Of a stretch of DNA of 64,000 nucleotides, positions 25,905 through 39,900 are shown one piece after another. Position numbers and translations under genes: made by a program. Below the pieces are notes generated by a model. That model was given only the letters and a program-made list of their open reading frames with translations. It did no database searches and was not told where the DNA came from. Positions within the stretch are counted from its first letter, which is position 1, and each line of letters opens with the position of its first letter. The DNA is from Nymphaea colorata (lineage: Eukaryota; Streptophyta; Magnoliopsida; Nymphaeales; Nymphaeaceae), in NCBI RefSeq assembly GCF_008831285.2, contig NC_045146.1, positions 7,390,972 through 7,454,971 of the forward strand, written 5' to 3'.

Positions 25905-26340
25905 TAGAGTGTATCAGATTATACCTCTGATCCAAGTCTTACGGTCCAAATTCAACATCTTAGAGCAGATCATATCAGACCTTTGGTCTAGATCCTAATA
26001 TCCAAATCTAATAGCTTAGAGAGGATCAAATCAGACCTCTGATCCAAGTCTTACTGTCCAAATTCAACGTCTTAGAACGGATCATAGCAGACCTTTGATC
26101 TAGATCCTAATATCCAAATCTAATAGCTTAGAGTGGATCAAATCAGACCTCTGATCCAAACCCTGGATCCAAGTCCAACATCTTACACCAGATCACATCA
26201 GCCCTTCCATCCAAACCTCAAGGTCTAAATCCACATCCCAAGCCAGATCAAATCATATTTCTGATCTAAATCCCGAGATTTAAAACATTCGACATCCCAA
26301 ATCGGATCAAGTCGGATCTTCTTATCCAAATTGTAATATT
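25905..26340. repeat. 56-bp tandem repeat arranged as 112-bp A/B dimers
   Basis: The (A/G)ACCT(C/T)T(G) anchor recurs at 25923, 25979, 26035, 26091, 26147 and about 26203, exactly 56 bp apart. More degenerate copies follow near 26257 and 26313. Odd and even units differ: CTGATCCAAGTCTTAC.GTCC versus TTTGGTCTAGATCCTAATAT. The best match is therefore every second unit (112 bp), a small higher-order repeat. It is non-coding. Confidence 0.85.
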
Positions 26341-27300
26341 TAAACTCAAACCTAACTTCCAAATAGCTCTTACCATCATGGTCGTCCTTGCCCTTCGTCC
26401 TCCTTCCTATTGTCCCCAACACCAATTCGACTTTGAGTCCTTGCCAAATGAAGAAAGAAATTAGATGCGTGGGGAGCTACGAATGCCACCACTGACCTAC
26501 ATCAAGACGAAGGTTGAAGGCTTCCTAGTGGCCGGATTTCATGACGAGTTACCCATGGATTGAAAGAAGGTCAAAGGTTCCTAGTGGTCAAAATTCATTA
26601 CCAACATTACCCATGGATTGGCCCAACGGGTTGAGATCATTCTAGAGGATCTATATCTGAGTAGGAGCTTAGTGACGATGTGCGTGAGAAGTGTGTGAAG
26701 GCACTTCCATGAAGTATGAGCCGTCTGCACCACTCCCCAACAAATGCTTCCTCTACTTTAATCATGAACGGCGGTGCCTGTTTTCTTACCTTCACCCTCC
26801 TCCTAATACTCAATACTCACATTGCCAAGTAGCAAGTAAAAATTGCAATATTTTCCTCTCTAAAGATTTGTCTTTCCACAAGGCTGACAACTACCCTCAC
26901 TAGATGGCATATGGCAAGGATTTCTTTCATTTATTTTTTAATTTTTAAGAGAGAATTTTTCAAAGGAGGGTAATTTTGAATTTTCTTTATTATTTAAACA
27001 TTTTTATTGGGAAGCAGCTGTTTGAGGGAGATGAAAACGTTGAGGACTGATTTGTTGATATTCAATAGTTAAGGCGGTGATTCACTGAACGCCTATTTTT
27101 TGGGCAGTATTTTGTAAATGTTTCTAAAGAACGAAACTTGAACTTGTTCAATAGTCGGATGCCTCGTTTATTAGACGTATGGTACCTAACATATAACCTG
27201 CTTATTTTTAAGCAGCCTTTGTAATCTATTTTTAATTTTAAAAAAGAAGACGGAAAATTTTCGTCTCCCCATATCTTTACGTTTTATGGGGCGTACCATA
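26341..27300. other. Intergenic DNA upstream of the Misato gene
   Basis: There is an approximate duplication of GGTTGAAGGCTTCCTAGTGG-like text near 26510 and 26570, each followed by TTACCCATGGATTG. Otherwise no gene, RNA or defined element was found. Confidence 0.45.
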
Positions 27301-27998
27301 CGATACGACTGATGATCGATACGTTAAAAGCGCCGAATTTTGCCGCCGAGCAGCCCAGGGCAAAACTACCTCCGAATTGCCGCCACACCCCAACTCTGAA
27401 CTCTCTCTCTCTCTCTCCCTCCCTCCCTCCCTCCCTCCCTTTCTCTTTCTCTGAGTTCGATAGTAGATGCAGTGCTAGCCTATCTGGTAAGACATCGATT
27501 CGAAAGAACTTTCGAATGCCCTCGGCCCCGCCATATCTTTTTGCCCCTACCCTTCTTGAATCAGTGTCTGGTTTGTCCAGCAACCCGTCTGACTTTGTAG
27601 ATTCGATCACAGAACCCACTCTTCTTTCCGTTCTTCGATCGATCTTCGAGCGCGTGGGTTTTAGCCTCTATTTTTCTCCATTCACTTGGTATAATTAGTT
27701 CATGCTGTGTAGATTAAACTTACAAAAGGCCAAGACATAGACAGTAAACATCGTTTTCTAGTCAAAGTAATGGAGATTGCCTAACATCCTCGTTATCTAT
27801 AATTGAAGAGAAATTTGAGAGTTTACGGAGTTTCTGAGCTATTATTTAAATCTTGTAGCGACTAAATATATGTTTCCTTCATCCCTTTGTTACTCCTAAT
27901 GGCAGGTTGTATTTCTCATTGCTCTTTCTTACTAGAAGAATTCCTTTTGGCCTTCTCTGCTTCTAAATAGCTGCGACGCACAGCAGGAGGTCCCAAGG
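27300..27998 (+). promoter_or_regulatory. Core promoter/5' UTR of the Misato gene with CT-rich leader and a probable leader intron
   Basis: A CTCTCT...(CCCT)n tract at about 27400-27450 lies in a GC-richer patch without an obvious TATA box, like many plant housekeeping promoters. CTG|GTAAGA at 27486/27487 is a strong donor, and CACAGCAG at 27979-27986 is a usable acceptor 12 bases before the start codon. A leader intron of about 500 bp is therefore likely. The 128-residue open frame across this stretch has low-complexity Ser/Pro composition and matches nothing, so I treat it as UTR. Confidence 0.5.
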
Positions 27999-30900
27999 AT
28001 GAGGGAGATTGTAACTATCCAAGTTGGTGGCTTCGCCAACTTTATTGGTTCCCATTTTTGGAACTTTCAGGTAGCTTTTATTTGCATCAGTATGTATCTC
28101 TGAAGAAGAGCTAAAACGTTCCAGCTAAATTGAAGTTTGAGACATTTTATCTTTCCTTAGGATTTCGTATGTCGCATTCTTGATTCTCATTCATTTGTTT
28201 TGCATGGTTTGAGCGGATTGTTAACTTCGATACTGCAACCCTTTTTCTGTATAATCTGCCGCATCATTTTACTCCTTGTATACGGTCTTTTCATTTAATT
28301 TAGTAAAATTTATGATCCAGATTGCTTATTAGTTATTCTTTGATGTGCTTAAATTTTCTTGCAAGGATGAATTGATTGGCTTAGCTGATGAACCTCATGG
28401 AGATGCCATATTCAAAGATTCAGGTCTGGACATGGATGTCTTTTATCGTTCTGGTGAAACACAGCAGGTACCTTATCATCGTAGCACGTACTTTCGGATG
28501 ACTTTTCATACATTATTAGAGTTATATCTGCAACTAGATATGATCAGACCGTGAGTGGAGAGTCTGATTAGCCGCCTTGGTGATCTTTGGGAAGTAAGCT
28601 TTTAGATCCTGGTAAAGAATGGAACCTATTTAAATGCGCAGCCTCTAGATCACATGCCACCTTATGGTAAACAATGCAGGCTTAGTTTCATATGGTTAGA
28701 ACAACCATAATTGATCTATGCCTTTCTACATTTTTAGTACAAAATTTTGGGGACATTAAATTTTTACTTTTCTAACTGGGAAGATTTCTATACCTTGTAC
28801 TAGTAAAAGGATCTGAAATAGAAGGTGAACTCAGTTTTAACTTGTTGGCAAAGGGAAAGATATCATAACCAATGTAATACTCATAGACTTGTTGAACTCT
28901 TCCTCTGCTCATGCCATGAAACTTGAGTGTTCTGTCAACCCAGTGACTCAGTCTGAAGAGTCTACCTTTATATGAACCATTTTTGGGATTGGTTAATCCA
29001 GTCCAAGCACTACCCTGTTTCATTCTTGTCGAGTTGTCTGGCTGGAGCACGTTTAACAGCTTGTTATGTTGTGAATGAGGCCTGCAGCCAGACATCCTAA
29101 CCTAATCATTGTTCAGTTTAATAGATATAACCTTACATGCTAAGGTCTTTCTCTTTCAGACTCCAGTTATCTGTCGCCTGCAAAAAGGTAGTCCTAGTAG
29201 CTATACTGGCTTTTCCATCATCTTTGTTATAAATGCTGCCTTAGATTTCAGTTGGGATGCACAGAATCCTGTTTGAGTCCAGGGATCTTTTCTGTTTCCT
29301 GTATGGTCATTTAGCCTTTTTTCTCACAATCATTATTTTTCACAAGCACATGATCTCATCTGCAGGGTTTCCTCACATACACTCCTCGATTGTTATCTGT
29401 TGATTTACCAGGTAACATTAACAGACTCTTATTAAATTGATGGCTAAAATTGTATTCTTTTACAGAAAGTGCATAGACAACATTATCCAGTGCTATGCTT
29501 AGTTACTTCTATCACATTGTGATTTTGGTGGGACATTGGTGTTCTCCATTTGCAGGGTCCCTAGGTTCCCTGCAGTCTTCTGGTTCGCTTTATGAAGGTC
29601 CTTCAGTTCACGATACCACTGAAATTGCCACTTGGTAATACACATTTTCATGTTAGATATTATGAAGCCTATTTTTTTCTTTCCTTTAATCCATCTTGCT
29701 TCATTTTAGGCCTCTTTTTCCTTAGGATGGATGTTACAAAAGTTTGAAATGCTTTCTTGAAGATGTTACATTTTGGTCCTCAATGTATCAAAGGATATCC
29801 TGCATCAGAATATGGTATATTGCTCTTCTGCAATAGCCTGACTGATTACTTGAAACAAGATTTTTTTTTTTTTTTGCCTACATATTATAGGATGTGCTCT
29901 TACTGTTGTTGTATCAAAACATCTTATTAGAGAGAAGAATATCTTGCTGTTTATTTGCCAGTTTTTGTGGCTCTGCCATTCTTAAGGATGCTTTGCAGGC
30001 TACTTTTTTTTTTTTTTAATTGTAGCTCATCTGTCATGGTAGTAAAATGTTTAGTATAAATTCATTGCTTTTACCAATTAGTTGTATTATGTTAATGCAA
30101 ACCATATTCATTTCTTGAATTTGCTGATATTTTTCAACCTCAATCTCTACTTATATTTTTGCAGGACAGGCAGTGTTACAAAAATAGTGTCAGAACCTCA
30201 CAAGAAAAATCTGTTTCTACAAAGCTTAGAGGAGGAAGAGAAAGATATATCCACCAATTTCGGAAGCAATTCAGTACCAAAGAATGGCAATGGAGTCATA
30301 CAACAAGAGAGAGATAAAGATCGTGTCGAGTGTCTGCAGAAATGCGTTCAGTTCTGGACAGATTTTGCTAAAGTACATTATCATCCTCGGAGTCTATATG
30401 AACTTACTGGCTTATGGAGCGACAAACAAGAATTCAATAACTTTGGAAGTGGAAGGGATGTTTTCTCAAGAAGCCTACATGGTGAAGAGATGAGCGAAAG
30501 CCTTCGTTTTTTTGTTGAAGAATGTGACCATATACAGGTTTAACTTTTTGCGCTGGTTAGTTCTTGAATTTGAAATATTTTGACATTTATGATTGTTAAG
30601 TGTTAACATCCTGAAGCAATATCGTCTTGCTTTTCATGGATATGAAAGAATTATGTTAAATGTTTTACCTTGTTATTTATTGAAGTTACAGAAACATTTT
30701 TGGATTTCCTCATGATAGGCACTATTACTATAAAGTGTTTTTGTGATTTTCAGGCCCTAGGAGAGTCTAGTGTTTTACAAAGTAAACAAGCCATTTAACA
30801 TATTAATTTTTAATGCCATCATCTGCTTGACATTTTGAACAGACTGTCCTGCAATTTTTTTCATTTGCCTAATTGTTTCAGTAACTCGTCCTTGTATCCT

Positions 30901-33900
30901 TATGCTGCAATTGAAAGTTATTTGGACTGTTGGGAACCAAAATATAAAACAGTATTAGTTGAAGGTTCTGTTTCCTGTTTCGGAGGAAACAACTGCTCTA
31001 ATTTTGCAGAGAAAGCAACTGTTGTTGAAGGATTTTTTTTTTTTTCTTTTTGACGAGAACCTTCAAGAACCAGACAACTCAGTGGGCTTGCCCTTCAGAG
31101 TTAAACCCCGGTGGCTTCAACCTCCATGCCTTAGTATGCAAAAGCATGCCTAGGGACCCACCTATTTGACTAGACTGGACCACCTAGGAGCCCAAGTGAA
31201 AAGATAATTTCTTTTTCTTCTACTTTGACCCCCAAAAGATAATTTCTTTTTCTTCTACTTTGACCTTTCTTCATTCTTTTCTTCTGTTTTTCTCTCTTTC
31301 TTCTTGTTCATCTATTTTTATTCCTTTTTTTTTCTCCCTATTGCTCGTCAATTTTTTTTTTTCATTTACTCTCTTTGGTCTGCCTAGGCCCACCTAGCAC
31401 TCTTGCATACTAAGCTCCACGGTTTGCCAACATAGCACCAAAGGGAAACTCTCGACGCAGAGGGTAGAATCAATACTTGATCACGGGTCTGTACTTCAAG
31501 TTTCAGCTCCCTCACAATTTCCCTCTTACCTTTAGCTCTCGAAATGTGGTGGTCCTGTTGGAGGTTTTAGTTCCTGCATTCATGGCTGTGACAAGTCTTC
31601 TGATTTTCTGAGAGACTTTCCTTTTATTCACTTCAACTTGTTTCCTTTAGCAATTTCCGTCTTGTCTGATGCGTTACATAGTTCAGAAATGTATTTTTAT
31701 TCATCGTTTGAGTTGTAAAAGAAAACTTGGTCGACTAGTTACCCACTTGAAAACATCAGTTTTCTGTTAACTGTAGAAGTTCAACTGAGAAAACATATGC
31801 TACTAGAAGTGTCACTCGAAAGCTGACACAATTAGGATGAGTTGTTCCTATGAATTTTGAGTTTTTCAATATCTAATGGACACTCTTTTAGCTTATGTTG
31901 TCAAGGGTTTTCTTTTCTTGACATACTTTTAGCTTATGTTGTCAAGGATTTTCTTTTCTTGACATACTTATAGCTTCTTTTGTCAGGGTTTTTTTTTTTT
32001 CTCTATCCATTTATTAGTCTCCTACAGTGCAATGCTTACACTTGAAATCTTGCCTGTCATGCAGGGTTTCCAATTTATAGTTGATGACTCAGGAGGCTTT
32101 TCCAATGTTGCTACAGATTTCTTGGAGAATATTTCAGATGAGTACACAAGCACACCTGTATTGCTTTATGCTGCCAGAGGTCCAGGAAACTATACAAATA
32201 TCCTAGGACAACATGCTCGTACCTTGAGAGCACTCCATGATTCCGTCTCCTTCTCAAGGCTCTCATCTTTTTGTAAATTGATGGTGCCAATTGGATTGCC
32301 TTCTCTTAGTAAGTTCTCATTCTTATGACTTCTATTTTGAATAGTGATGGTTCTAAAGTTTTTTCAAGAACTAGATGGCTATTGCAATTTGAAACTGCTG
32401 AATCTCTTTGCTCGGACATGATAAATTATCTTTAAAATTGAAGATCATATTATATATAAATGCAACACAATATTTGTACCTAAAAGAAAATGAAAATAAG
32501 GCATGGCTAGTCTCAACTCTGTGCAGGTTTACTCTGTTTTGCATGGCAAAATCAATGTATATGTTCATTACTAGACTTTCTTTTACTATATCTCTTGTTT
32601 CGTTTGTGAAGGTAAGGTATCTGCTCACCTCTGTGTTGATGATGAAATGCCGTTCCATTCTAGCGCGGTTTATGCTGCTGGGCTTCATTCAATATCACTT
32701 CCATTTAGAATGTCTACTCTAGGACCAGCTACTCACTCAGAATCTACCTTTGGGGCTCTCGATGTTGCTACGTTTACACAATTGCTAGCAGATCAAGCTA
32801 GGCAAAATATGGTTTCAGTTCTGGATATAGCCATGCCTGCTCCACCTCTGCCAGGTAGATATACATCATCTTTGTACTGAATTCAAGCATTTTTGTGCTT
32901 TAGTCACCCTTCCTGGATACAGGTGAGCAAAATCAGAGATTTGTACAGAGGAGCTTGCATCCATTAACACCTGACGTCAAGGAGGAAGCTGATGATGATG
33001 CTCATGGAATTGAATCCACTGTCATTCATGGAGCCCTTCGTCAAGGTCACTCAACTAATTTTTTCGTCAATGGCATACATATCGTGTTGATGTGTCCTAC
33101 ATCTGGACTAGGAACTCTTATTTTTCTTTCTAACTATGACTAAACACTCGTATTATTAGTCATGAATACCATTCATGAAGTACTAATGAAGTAATAATTC
33201 CCAAACAACTCAAATCTTGTGATCTTTTAAAATCTTACGATACTATGCAATGATAATATAGTGATCGGAGAGCTATGGTACAACCAAAACATCTTGTCTT
33301 TAGGAATGCCACTTTTTTGGTTTTATGTCTGTGACAGCAGGCACACATGATACAACCGTTTGATGATAGCATGTAATCTTTGAAAATCACACAACTTTTA
33401 CCTGTGTTAGTACTTGACTGTATCTTTATCTTCTATGTTGTATGCAAAATGCTTGTTTACCAAGATTTTTGAGAGATGGTAATGGAGGTTTTTTTGAACT
33501 AGAACTCAGTTCACCTACATAGGGTTTGAACCTAAATCTTTCAAGTACAAATGGAAGATATTCACAAAATAACCGATCTTTCCATATGTTTATGGGATGT
33601 CAAAATATTTTTCAAGAAGCTTTTTCTTAAAATTTCCAATGACAAGACCTGTGGTCTTATATTACCTCCAGTCACTCTTTTCTTCTCCTATTCATAAGGC
33701 TGGCATGAAATTTCTTGATCAAATTTGAGTTGATGAGCTTATATACATACAAACAGCTACAAGGCATCATCAAGACAACTCAGTTGGGTTCATTTTTGGG
33801 TCATTTCCTATCAGAAGATGAAAACAAACTTGGTTTGACTATCTTTACTTTTATCGATGAACTAGAAAAGATACTGCAGGGCATCCGTTAATGGAAGAAG

Positions 33901-34725
33901 CCCAGAACTTTGCCCATGTTTTTTACTTGTTTCTTTTTAATGGCTGAATTTCAACTAGTCCATGCAGCTATGTATGAGTCATGAGAATGTGCAAATGTTT
34001 ATGTATTTCTTGTGTTTGGATGGATAGGCACTTGCAGATGCACGAGCATACATTACCATGCCTTTTGGTCTTTTTTTGGTTATTATCTTGGATGATGCTG
34101 CAACATTAACATCATGTTGAACTGATTAAATCTCATAGAAGTTCAGTTTTCTTCGTTTTTCATAATGACTTGACTCATGAAGTAGCACCTGAACTTTCCA
34201 AAAACTGTGTTTTTGTGGGGCTTGATCCAGCTGGCCTTTTGTTTGTGGTTATGTGTCTAACTAGTGTTGGGAATCGCAGGGGGTACAAGGGCTTCAATTA
34301 CAGAAGTCAAGGAGGCATTCTGTCTTGATTATCAGAATTGTAAATCTTTACCTCTTTTCTCGAATATTTCAATAGCTCTCTGCCCTCTTCCTTTGCCTCT
34401 ACCTTTCCCTCGACTTTTCCAGAATACACTTGGTCAGCATGGGGAAATCACAATGAATCCGACAGCTTCGGGGGCATTGGGTTCCCTGGATGTTTTCTCA
34501 ATACCTATGGCAGCAAGGCTGCGTTCAAGCAATGCCATCTTACCGTTCATTGAGAAACGACTTCTTGATTTTCGAAGGTATGGTATGGCCAGAGGATCTT
34601 TGGGTAGCCAGCTGCTCCAAAGCTGGGGGTTCCAGAGAGATGAACTAGAAGATATGGCAGAATCCCAAGCAAATATGGTGCAGCTCCTAGGAGGTGGGTC
34701 AGAGGGATCATCTGATTCTGATTGA
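27999..34725 (+). CDS. MSTO1: Misato/DML1 homolog (tubulin-like GTPase-fold family), 9 coding exons
   Basis: Coding exons are 27999-28070, 28366-28467, 29366-29411, 29556-29634, 30165-30537, 32065-32308, 32612-32854, 32923-33045 and 34280-34725. All introns are GT-AG and phases match, giving 575 residues, close to the plant homolog At4g37190. It opens with the diagnostic Misato segment MREIVTIQVGGFANFIGSHF. Further conserved stretches are LDMDVFYRSGETQQ (end of exon 2), FLTYTPRLLSVDLPGSL, LRFFVEECDHIQGFQFIVDD (exon 5/6 join), FSRLSSFCKL and CPLPLPLPFPRLF. The family has an N-terminal tubulin/FtsZ-like region. In yeast and animals it supports mitochondrial distribution and tubulin or chaperonin function. 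The plant role is inferred from homology only. The start codon begins the conserved segment. The gene converges on the BRCT gene, with stops about 750 bp apart. Confidence 0.93.
30538..32064 (+). other. Misato intron 5 with short tandem duplications
   Basis: This is the gene's longest intron (1527 bp). It holds a 35-bp direct duplication (AAGATAATTTCTTTTTCTTC at 31201 and 31236), a 41-bp duplication (GCTTATGTTGTCAAGG at 31891 and 31932), and a C/T-rich tract at 31240-31380. A foreign-looking GC-richer patch lies at 31060-31190. No transposon ends were identified. Confidence 0.6.
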
Positions 34726-35474
34726 CAATGTTGGATATCCTTCATATTTGGAAGCAAAATTGTAATGTTTTGTTGAATATTTTAAGCTCTGTCTAACAAG
34801 TAGTAGTCTTCTTCTTCTTTTTTTTTCTTTTTCTTTTTTTTTTTTACTTTTTAAAGAATGCTTGTGCAGATTCATGTCTACAATGAAAAGAATAAGATGT
34901 ATATTTATATAATGTACAACAGAATAGTGTACATAACAAAAACAATTCAGATACACAATTAGGCATCTGAGGTAACAATTTACACCGCTATACATTCTTG
35001 CCTAAGGAAGCCATTCATCTCGACCAAATCAACTTCGAAATTTAAACTAAAATGTCTTAAATTTGCTGATTACTTTCATGCAGCAGGCCGGCAACAAGAA
35101 ATGGCGATTAGTTGGCAGGTTAAATAAGTATATAGACTGTGCTGTACTTAAAAGAATACTGCTGCAATGCAAGGCTGGAGAGACTGATCAATAACCACGC
35201 TTACACCAACATACATGGTGAATGGTCATGCTGAAGGTCCATCAAGAGTTACCAACGCCACCTTCAGATGGTTCTTTCTACGATGCAGACGGTCATAGAT
35301 GCAACCTTGTCCATGGGTCCCAGATTCCTGATTGAAGCATAGATGGATCATGAATTCTGTTGCTTCAAGTAGGGGCATGCTTTTGCTCTTGACTGGTGTA
35401 TGCGCATGTTCATTCATGCCCGTTAAGAATGCTATCCAAAAAAGGGAAGGAAAAGCCGCTGGTGAGGACAACAG
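34726..35474. other. Shared 3' intergenic space of two convergent genes
   Basis: It contains the two 3' UTRs, a pyrimidine tract (34807-34845) and several AATAAG/ATTTATAT-type candidate polyadenylation signals. The limits of each transcript cannot be set from sequence. Confidence 0.55.
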
Positions 35475-36936
35475 TTACATCTCTTGACTGGAGCCTATAA
35501 CCTCAACTCCAGCTTCCTTTATTGTGCTGCAAAGATCCATGTCATTGGTATCAAATGGTAGGACCTTCCTGGACAGCAAACTGCCAGTTATCCAGTTTGC
35601 AGACTGCAGCAAAGGAATGAACAATCAAATCCAAAGTTGAGTTTGATATGAGGGAAAAAGAAACCAATGTTAGAGAGAGAGAGAGATAGAGAGAACCATC
35701 ATATTTAGCTTGTATTCCGAAGCACATTGCTTCAGGTGGCGTGTAGCCCAGCCCATATCCTCCACCACGATGGCACCAATGTTAACTTTTTTGTTCCTAA
35801 GATTCTGTACTAACCCTTGCAGAGTTTTGAACACCCTACCGCCTCCATGCTGGGGAGCCAGATCAGGTAAAAGAATATAAGACTGGCAGCACAAAAACTA
35901 TCGATAGACTAAATGGTGCGACTCAAGGTGACTGCCAGAGCCCAGTCAAACGATCAAATGGAAATGATAAACAATGAATCACTGGTAAGGTGTAAGAACA
36001 AGCACAAAATGATCAATTGTTTGTCATGGCATTATCCACCTAATCATAATGATGCAGCTCCATTATTAGGAACGGCATTAACTAGTTGTAAAAGGAAAGT
36101 AAAACATTACCCTGATTAGCTTTGTAAATTTGATGCAGAAGCTGGCCTTCCCATAGAGCATGATCCCTACTCCATCAAAAATATATGCCGATTGTCCAAG
36201 ACCCATATTCTGCATTCCAGCAGATTGATTTGGAAGAAGCAAATATCTGCAAATAACATCATTAATGGAAGATAAAAATCGGCAGGACAAAGTCCAAGAA
36301 CTTGTTCAATAATCTAATCATTGTAGGAAAGGAGATGCAGCATACACAAACAGATCGAGTTTGAGGGAGAAAAAAGGTCGTGCCTTGTTATACTTCAGGA
36401 AAAGATCCAAGAGTTTTTCAAATGTTTGTGGACTCTGAGCCTATCTATAATATGAAGCATGTGCTTGAAATGACAAAATTCTACTGCAAGTGATGTCACT
36501 ACATAACCTCGAATGAAGTATCCTTGCTTTGAGGAAAGCAAGCTTCACAAAGCCATGCGCAACAACCTTGTCAAATAACAAAAGGGAAGTGAAGCACTTG
36601 CACTTAAAATATACTCAGAAAAGCACAGAAGGCTCTTCACAATCATCACACGGGAGAAGGGATAATCAAAAGATGCTTCAACTAGCCTTCACAAGCCTCT
36701 GAGGAAAGTACAAGAGGGGAATATCCCATTGTATACAGGAAATGAAGCAACAGAAGTAGAAAAGGAGCTAGCCGTTGGATAGCTCCAACAGACAGAAAGG
36801 TAGCCGTTGGGCCAGCCAATGGCTAGCCTGCTGCATTTTAGCAGCAAAATAGAATAAAATAAAATAAAACAAAAATAAGGAATAAAAAACAGAAAAAAAT
36901 TCCTGAAAACAAGTATATATATGCATATACATATAG

Positions 36937-36973
<37 letters not shown>

Positions 36974-39900
36974 TATATTACATGAATATATTCTCATAAA
37001 AGTGACATCTATACCATGTCTCAATATAAAAAAGAACACGTCAACAAAACAAATAAAATCTGGACACTGCCACGTGCAACAAGACAGTAATGAAGGAAAT
37101 GTTTACTTGTCGGGTGGTAACATAGAACCCAAGGAAATTGAGTCAATAAGCCATTCCACTTTCAGCAAACGAGCATTTGTTGCACATCCATACAATACTT
37201 TTGTTGTTCGCACCTACAAAGAAGAAGCTGATGATCAGGCATTGCATCAGCAAACCTTGACAAGAAAAACAAATGTGAAGCTAGGCCTGAAGACCTTAAT
37301 TTCAGAAAGCATAATCATTTTGTCAAAAGTCCATTGAAAGCGATTCGCACCTCCTGAAGGAAATTTTTTAATCAACAGGAATCATTGAAGAGAATTAGGA
37401 TAGCTGTAAATTTCTTAGTTAAAAGATCAATGATATATTTCTCATAAACTTGGACACATAAAACCATGCAACATTATTTCCACTAGTTAGTGCTCATAAC
37501 TGATAGCTGCTGAAGGAACATGTTCCCCAATTTGTTCTTTAGCAACCACATGACATAATTCAAAAGGCAGACCTTGGAGAACTTGTCGAGCTGGCTAGCA
37601 TGCATCCATGATTAACTTCATAGATGCAAAGGGCAGTTTGTTGAGAGAATAACATGCACTACACTTATGCAGCAATAAATTGTGTCTGAAGTTTGAACAA
37701 ATTTCACCGACAGAACGGTGAGAGTAAGAATAAAAAGACTCACAAACCTAGCTTCTTTTTCTCTTTGATGAGGAGTCCAAATAGATGAAAAGCAAATTAT
37801 CATAAAATTTCGCAGGGGGACTTTACATTTTCACTTTTAAGCAGCATAGTGATATTTCGGCCATGTGTATGCACCTCATGTCCAATTTCTACTTTGATAT
37901 GGAGCTACAAACCTTTCGAGGAGATAAAATTATAGTATGGGCATGATCCTTTTGAAATGGTCTTCTCTTGCCTGTTTGCCTTGGGGAAGGTGATGGAATG
38001 TCAAAAAGCACCACTCCTCCATGTTCCCTAATCAACACTTCCAGTTCTTGCTTCTCATTTCTTGTGAAGCCTGTCAGCATAAATTCCAAGCCCATACATA
38101 TAACTCTTTTCTGAGTCCTGCTACAGTTTTGACTTTTATTTTGCACTTTTAGCTTGGCCAAAAGGAAGGAATTTTTCCACTTTTTGCCATTTCCTTGACG
38201 CAAGCCTACATATAAAACAATTAACAATGTCAAAACAGAATAAAACACATAGAAATGTAACAGATTGAACAGTGGCAAAAAAAACTACAAAAAAGAACAT
38301 ATTGTGTTGTGGAAGGGGAAAATACTACAACTACGGATCTGGGTGGGTCCCGAACTTCTAAAATTTCTTTGCTCACACCCATCTTCATCTTCAGCAAAAC
38401 GAACTTTCTTGATCAAAGGTCCCTGTTCATGTGATGTTGATTCCAATTGGGGTGGTGGTGTTTTACGCTTTGCATTCTCCCTGCAACTTGATTTCTTCTC
38501 CAACATCGTAAATGGAATTTTTCCCAAGCATGTTTCTGCTCCTCCACCCATGGTATATTCTTCATTAGCATCATTTCCTATTGTTTTGCAAGGCCGGAGC
38601 CTGCGCCTAGTCCCATTTTTCCATACTAAAGGTGAACAGCTTCTTCCATCAAGTTGGTGCATTGTGATGCCATCATCCAATGCATCAATAGTTTGCATCA
38701 CATCTGAGTTCTTTAAGATGTTTTTCTTAACAGTACAACAATTCTCTCGTTTTTTTTGTTTATGAATGCATCCATTGATCTCAACAGGATTAGCTGTTCT
38801 CTTATGCCTACCGCGAGATTTAGAAGAATCAGCACACTGTGATTTCTTTTCCAGATTCAAAGGTTGGCAGCAGCCAGAGTTGATTTTAGACTGCAGCACT
38901 TGTGTAATTTTTTCACTTTTATCCCTTGACATAATAATTTTGTTGGAAGTAGAGTCTTTTTGTTCATCAAAAGTAGCTTTCTTAAATGAAGTCAGCATGC
39001 TGTAGCTCTTCAGTGATGCCACAAGTGTTCGTCTAATTTCTCCAAAGCCTGCAGAACTGATCCTTGGGTGCATACATCTAACAGAAGCAACAGGGGATTC
39101 TAGGCTTTCAATTCCTGTAAGTTTAGCAAGTGAACAGAAGAACTCTCGACCAACCATAGAATCAGAATCCGGTCCCAGTCGATTCTGCTTGTCCAGTTCC
39201 AAGTCCTGCAATCTGGAAGTAACATCCTCATAGGAATTTGCGTTCTCGCCAGGAACACTGCACTTGACTACAGAACAGAGAGGATCATCCAAGGAGCAAT
39301 AAGAGTTTGCGACCGCCTGAGAAGCAACGTTTACAATGCTAATATTGCTATCTATAGCTTCAACAGGCATGCCAGAGACACATGATGCATTCCCTTCTGG
39401 CCTCCACGCATTCACCCAACCTTCAGGTTTGTATGCAGCAAAATTTTCATCTAAAGCAGCAACTGACTCGGACAAGAAGCTGGTCTCTCCAACAAAGAAA
39501 TTTGATTTTCTTCTTTTGTTGTGTAAGCCATCAAGGACAGATGATTTTACAACCTAAATCAACAAATTCAGCATTACAACAAGAAAGAACAATAGAGGCC
39601 CATTTTCTCTTGATACCAAGTTTATATGTGGATTGTGGAACTAGGGCAATTCAAAACTGTTGAAAAAGATACTGAACATAGAAAGGGAAAGACATGCACA
39701 ATGCCACCAGTTACCTGGTCCATACAGTTGTCATGCTGATGGCTACCAGAATATCCCTTTGATCCTGCCTTCTTTGCAACTTCAGCTTCAATAGCAAGGC
39801 AGAATAATCAGAGACAATCAATATTCAGGCTGAGAACTCTGCATGAGACATGGATGGCTACTACCTGTATGATCCCCAGGATCTTGAACCCAGGGTGGTG

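Noticed and set aside
27312-27698. 128-residue plus-strand frame upstream of Misato
   Set aside because: Low-complexity Ser/Pro composition driven by a CT microsatellite, no recognised domain, and a strong splice donor in the middle. It fits a 5' UTR better than a protein.
34434-34757. 107-residue minus-strand frame
   Set aside because: Antisense to the last Misato exon, which carries the conserved protein.
37889-38278. A start codon for the BRCT protein at MPLFNLLHF
   Set aside because: The upstream residues are intron. The conserved protein enters at a TGTAG acceptor (38206) in phase with the preceding exon ending at 38335.
38265-38765. 166-residue plus-strand open frame
   Set aside because: It lies antisense to the long BRCT-gene exon 38335-39553, which has conserved sequence and clean splice phases. 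The frame is a shadow.
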